From assembly GCA_036273175.1 (NCBI GenBank), contig DASUIE010000228.1, forward strand, positions 1 through 24,377: a stretch of DNA of 24,377 nucleotides. The letters are read 5' to 3'. Position numbers and translations under genes: made by a program. Source of the DNA: DATARH01 sp036273175 (GTDB lineage: Bacteria > Pseudomonadota > Alphaproteobacteria > ATCC43930 > CGMCC-115725). Each line of letters opens with the position of its first letter. Within the stretch, counting starts at the first letter, position 1. The notes under the pieces are model-generated. The model did not search any database. It was not told the origin of the DNA and saw only the letters and a program-made list of their open reading frames with translations. Positions 23,167 to 24,377 of this stretch are shown here, piece by piece.

Positions 23167-24185
23167 AGTTCGGCCTTTTCGTCAATTCGCAGCAGCCGCG
23201 CGCCGACGACCCGGTCGTCCGCTTCCGCCAATGCGTGCAGCAGACGATCGTCGCCCGCGATGTCGGGTTCGACGCGATCGCCGCGGGGCACCATTACGTG
23301 TCGCCGCCCTATATCGCGATCCAGAACCTGCCGCTCCTGGCGCGGCTCGCCGCCGATAGCGGCAAGATGGATTTGGTCCTCGCGGTGACGCTGCTGGCGA
23401 TGCTCAACCCGGTCCAGATCGCCGAGGAGATCGCCTCGCTCGACGTGATGTCCGAGGGGCGGGTCGTGTTCGGCGTCGGCATCGGCTACCGCGAGGAGGA
23501 GTTCCAGGCCTTCGGGCTCAACGTCTCGGACCGCGTGCCGCGGATGCTCGAAGGGCTCAACCTGATCAAGCGGCTGTGGAGCGAGGACGACATCACCCAT
23601 CAGGGCCGCTTCTTCAATCTGCGCGACGCGACCTCGACAATCCGCCCGGTGCAAAAGCCGTTTCCGCCGATCTGGATCGCCGCCAACGCCGATGCCGCGG
23701 TCAAGCGCACCGGGCGGCTCGGCTATCCGTGGTTCATCAACCCGCACGCCGCGCTGCCGACGATCGCGCGGCAATGGGGGCTCTACAAGGAGGCGCTCGC
23801 CGCCGCCGGCCACGGCATTCCCGCCGCGCGCCCGATGATCCTCGAGCTCCACGTCGCCCCGACGCGCGAGGAGGCGGTGGCGACCGCCGGCCCCTATCTC
23901 GAAGGCAAATACGCCGCCTACGCCGCCTGGGGCCAGGACAAGGCGCTCCCCGGCGAGGAAAGTTTCCGCGTCTCGTTCGACGATCTCGCCAAGGACCGCT
24001 TCATCCTCGGCAGCCCGGCCGACGTCATCGAGCAGCTCGAGCAGCGCATCGCCACGCTCGACGCCAACTACTTCATCTTCCGCGCGAGCTGGCCGGGGAT
24101 GGAATCGTGGAAGGTGACGAAGGTGCTGGAGCTGATGGGCAAGGAGGTGCTGCCGCATTTCCACAAGAAATATGGGCGCGGGTGA
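23163..24185 (+). CDS. LLM-class flavin-dependent oxidoreductase (luciferase-like monooxygenase)
   Basis: A 340-residue luciferase-like TIM-barrel protein, beginning MKFGLFVNSQQP and continuing with GFDAIAAGHHYV, LLAMLNPVQIAEEIASLDVM, GRVVFGVGIGYREEEFQAFG and RFFNLRDATSTIRPVQKPFPPIWIAA, the standard order of family motifs. The C-terminal FILGSPADVIEQLEQRIATL is the usual closing segment. Members use reduced flavin (FMN, or F420 in some branches) and often oxygen to oxidise alkanals, sulfonates or other organics. GAGGGG lies 6 bases before the ATG. No partner flavin reductase is visible. It is followed 40 bases later by a probable methylguanine methyltransferase gene on the same strand. The substrate cannot be inferred. 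Confidence 0.92.
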   Translation: MKFGLFVNSQQPRADDPVVRFRQCVQQTIVARDVGFDAIAAGHHYVSPPYIAIQNLPLLARLAADSGKMDLVLAVTLLAMLNPVQIAEEIASLDVMSEGRVVFGVGIGYREEEFQAFGLNVSDRVPRMLEGLNLIKRLWSEDDITHQGRFFNLRDATSTIRPVQKPFPPIWIAANADAAVKRTGRLGYPWFINPHAALPTIARQWGLYKEALAAAGHGIPAARPMILELHVAPTREEAVATAGPYLEGKYAAYAAWGQDKALPGEESFRVSFDDLAKDRFILGSPADVIEQLEQRIATLDANYFIFRASWPGMESWKVTKVLELMGKEVLPHFHKKYGRG

Positions 24186-24225
24186 AACAGCAATCCGCGG
24201 ATTGAAATCGCCGCCCGGCCGGCGC

Positions 24226-24377
24226 ATGTCGAGCAGCATGAACCGCTATTTCGTCTTCGACACCGCCGCCGGGTTTTGCGGGATCGCCTGGAACGATGTC
24301 GGCATCGCCCGCTTCCAGCTCCCGGCCAAAAGCGCCGAGGCGGCGGCGTGGCTGGTGCAGCGTCGCATCGGGGCCGC
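24226..24377 (+). CDS. Probable methylated-DNA-protein-cysteine methyltransferase (N-terminal part only)
   Basis: Fifty codons are visible before the window ends. The sequence MNRYFVFDTAAGFCGIAWND followed by VGIARFQLP resembles the N-terminal domain of Ogt/Ada-type alkyltransferases of alphaproteobacteria (a short strand with F-D/E-T-x-x-G, then G-I-A-W, then a QLP turn). The diagnostic PCHR active site lies outside the window, so the call is tentative. Two in-frame starts exist, 24226 and 24238; neither has a clear ribosome site, and 24238 begins at the conserved segment. The enzyme repairs O6-alkylguanine by transferring the alkyl group to its own cysteine. Confidence 0.6.
   Translation, partial: MSSSMNRYFVFDTAAGFCGIAWNDVGIARFQLPAKSAEAAAWLVQRRIGA

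Noticed and set aside
24191..24204. Perfect 14-base palindrome CAATCCGCGGATTG after the LLM gene
   Set aside because: About one perfect palindrome of this length is expected by chance in a window of this size, and it has no T-tract or second copy. It could be an operator for the repair gene, but nothing supports that.

Overview
The window is high-GC DNA, strongly G/C at third codon positions, and densely packed with genes on both strands. It looks like the chromosome of an alphaproteobacterium, probably Rhodospirillales-like or an uncultured relative. The basis is the codon use, the gene families (class III CoA transferases, LLM flavin enzymes, dipeptide ABC transporters, a DUF433/DUF5615 pair) and one GAAC-N7-GAAC motif of the alphaproteobacterial LexA type. 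This placement is inference; no rRNA or tRNA gene is present to settle it.

Layout. Positions 1-1297 (minus) hold a truncated gene for a secreted protein of unknown function and a SnoaL/NTF2-like protein. Positions 1346-5580 (plus) form one gene string: a class III CoA transferase, a thiolase homologue lacking the usual catalytic cysteines, a DUF35 zinc-ribbon/OB partner, a DUF433/DUF5615 toxin-antitoxin pair, and a class II aldolase/adducin-like protein. It ends at a bipartite inverted repeat facing a minus-strand XRE regulator (5660-6031). Next come a DASS/SLC13-type transporter with two RCK_C domains (minus, 6211-8103) and, divergently, an IlvD/Edd dehydratase (8196-9902). The following 366-base gap carries the decayed first codons of an LLM luciferase-like gene. 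A D-aminoacylase-family amidohydrolase and a membrane-bound class III adenylate cyclase (10269-13237) both appear to start at TTG and overlap by 4 bases. A minus-strand MltA-type lytic transglycosylase interlocks with the cyclase stop codon.

From 14495, a second class III CoA transferase and a serine beta-lactamase/esterase-fold hydrolase run on the plus strand and collide tail-to-tail with a minus-strand peptide ABC transporter, dppB-C-D-F (20972 to 16908). The operon has no binding-protein gene here. A 207-base dppD-dppF spacer holds four inverted repeats. Divergently, an amidase and a GNAT acetyltransferase (21109-22943) are followed by an AT-richer spacer with the LexA-type motif, an LLM flavin-dependent oxidoreductase (23163-24185) and the start of a probable O6-methylguanine-DNA methyltransferase gene cut by the window end.

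How the genes may fit together. 1346-5580 reads as a CoA-thioester catabolic cluster: CoA activation, non-classical C-C bond chemistry by a thiolase-like/DUF35 pair, and an aldolase-fold enzyme. 10269-22506 is rich in functions handling peptides, amides and D-amino acids (D-aminoacylase, MltA, beta-lactamase-fold hydrolase, Dpp transporter, amidase), which would suit peptidoglycan or peptide scavenging. Both themes are inferred from gene families and position only.
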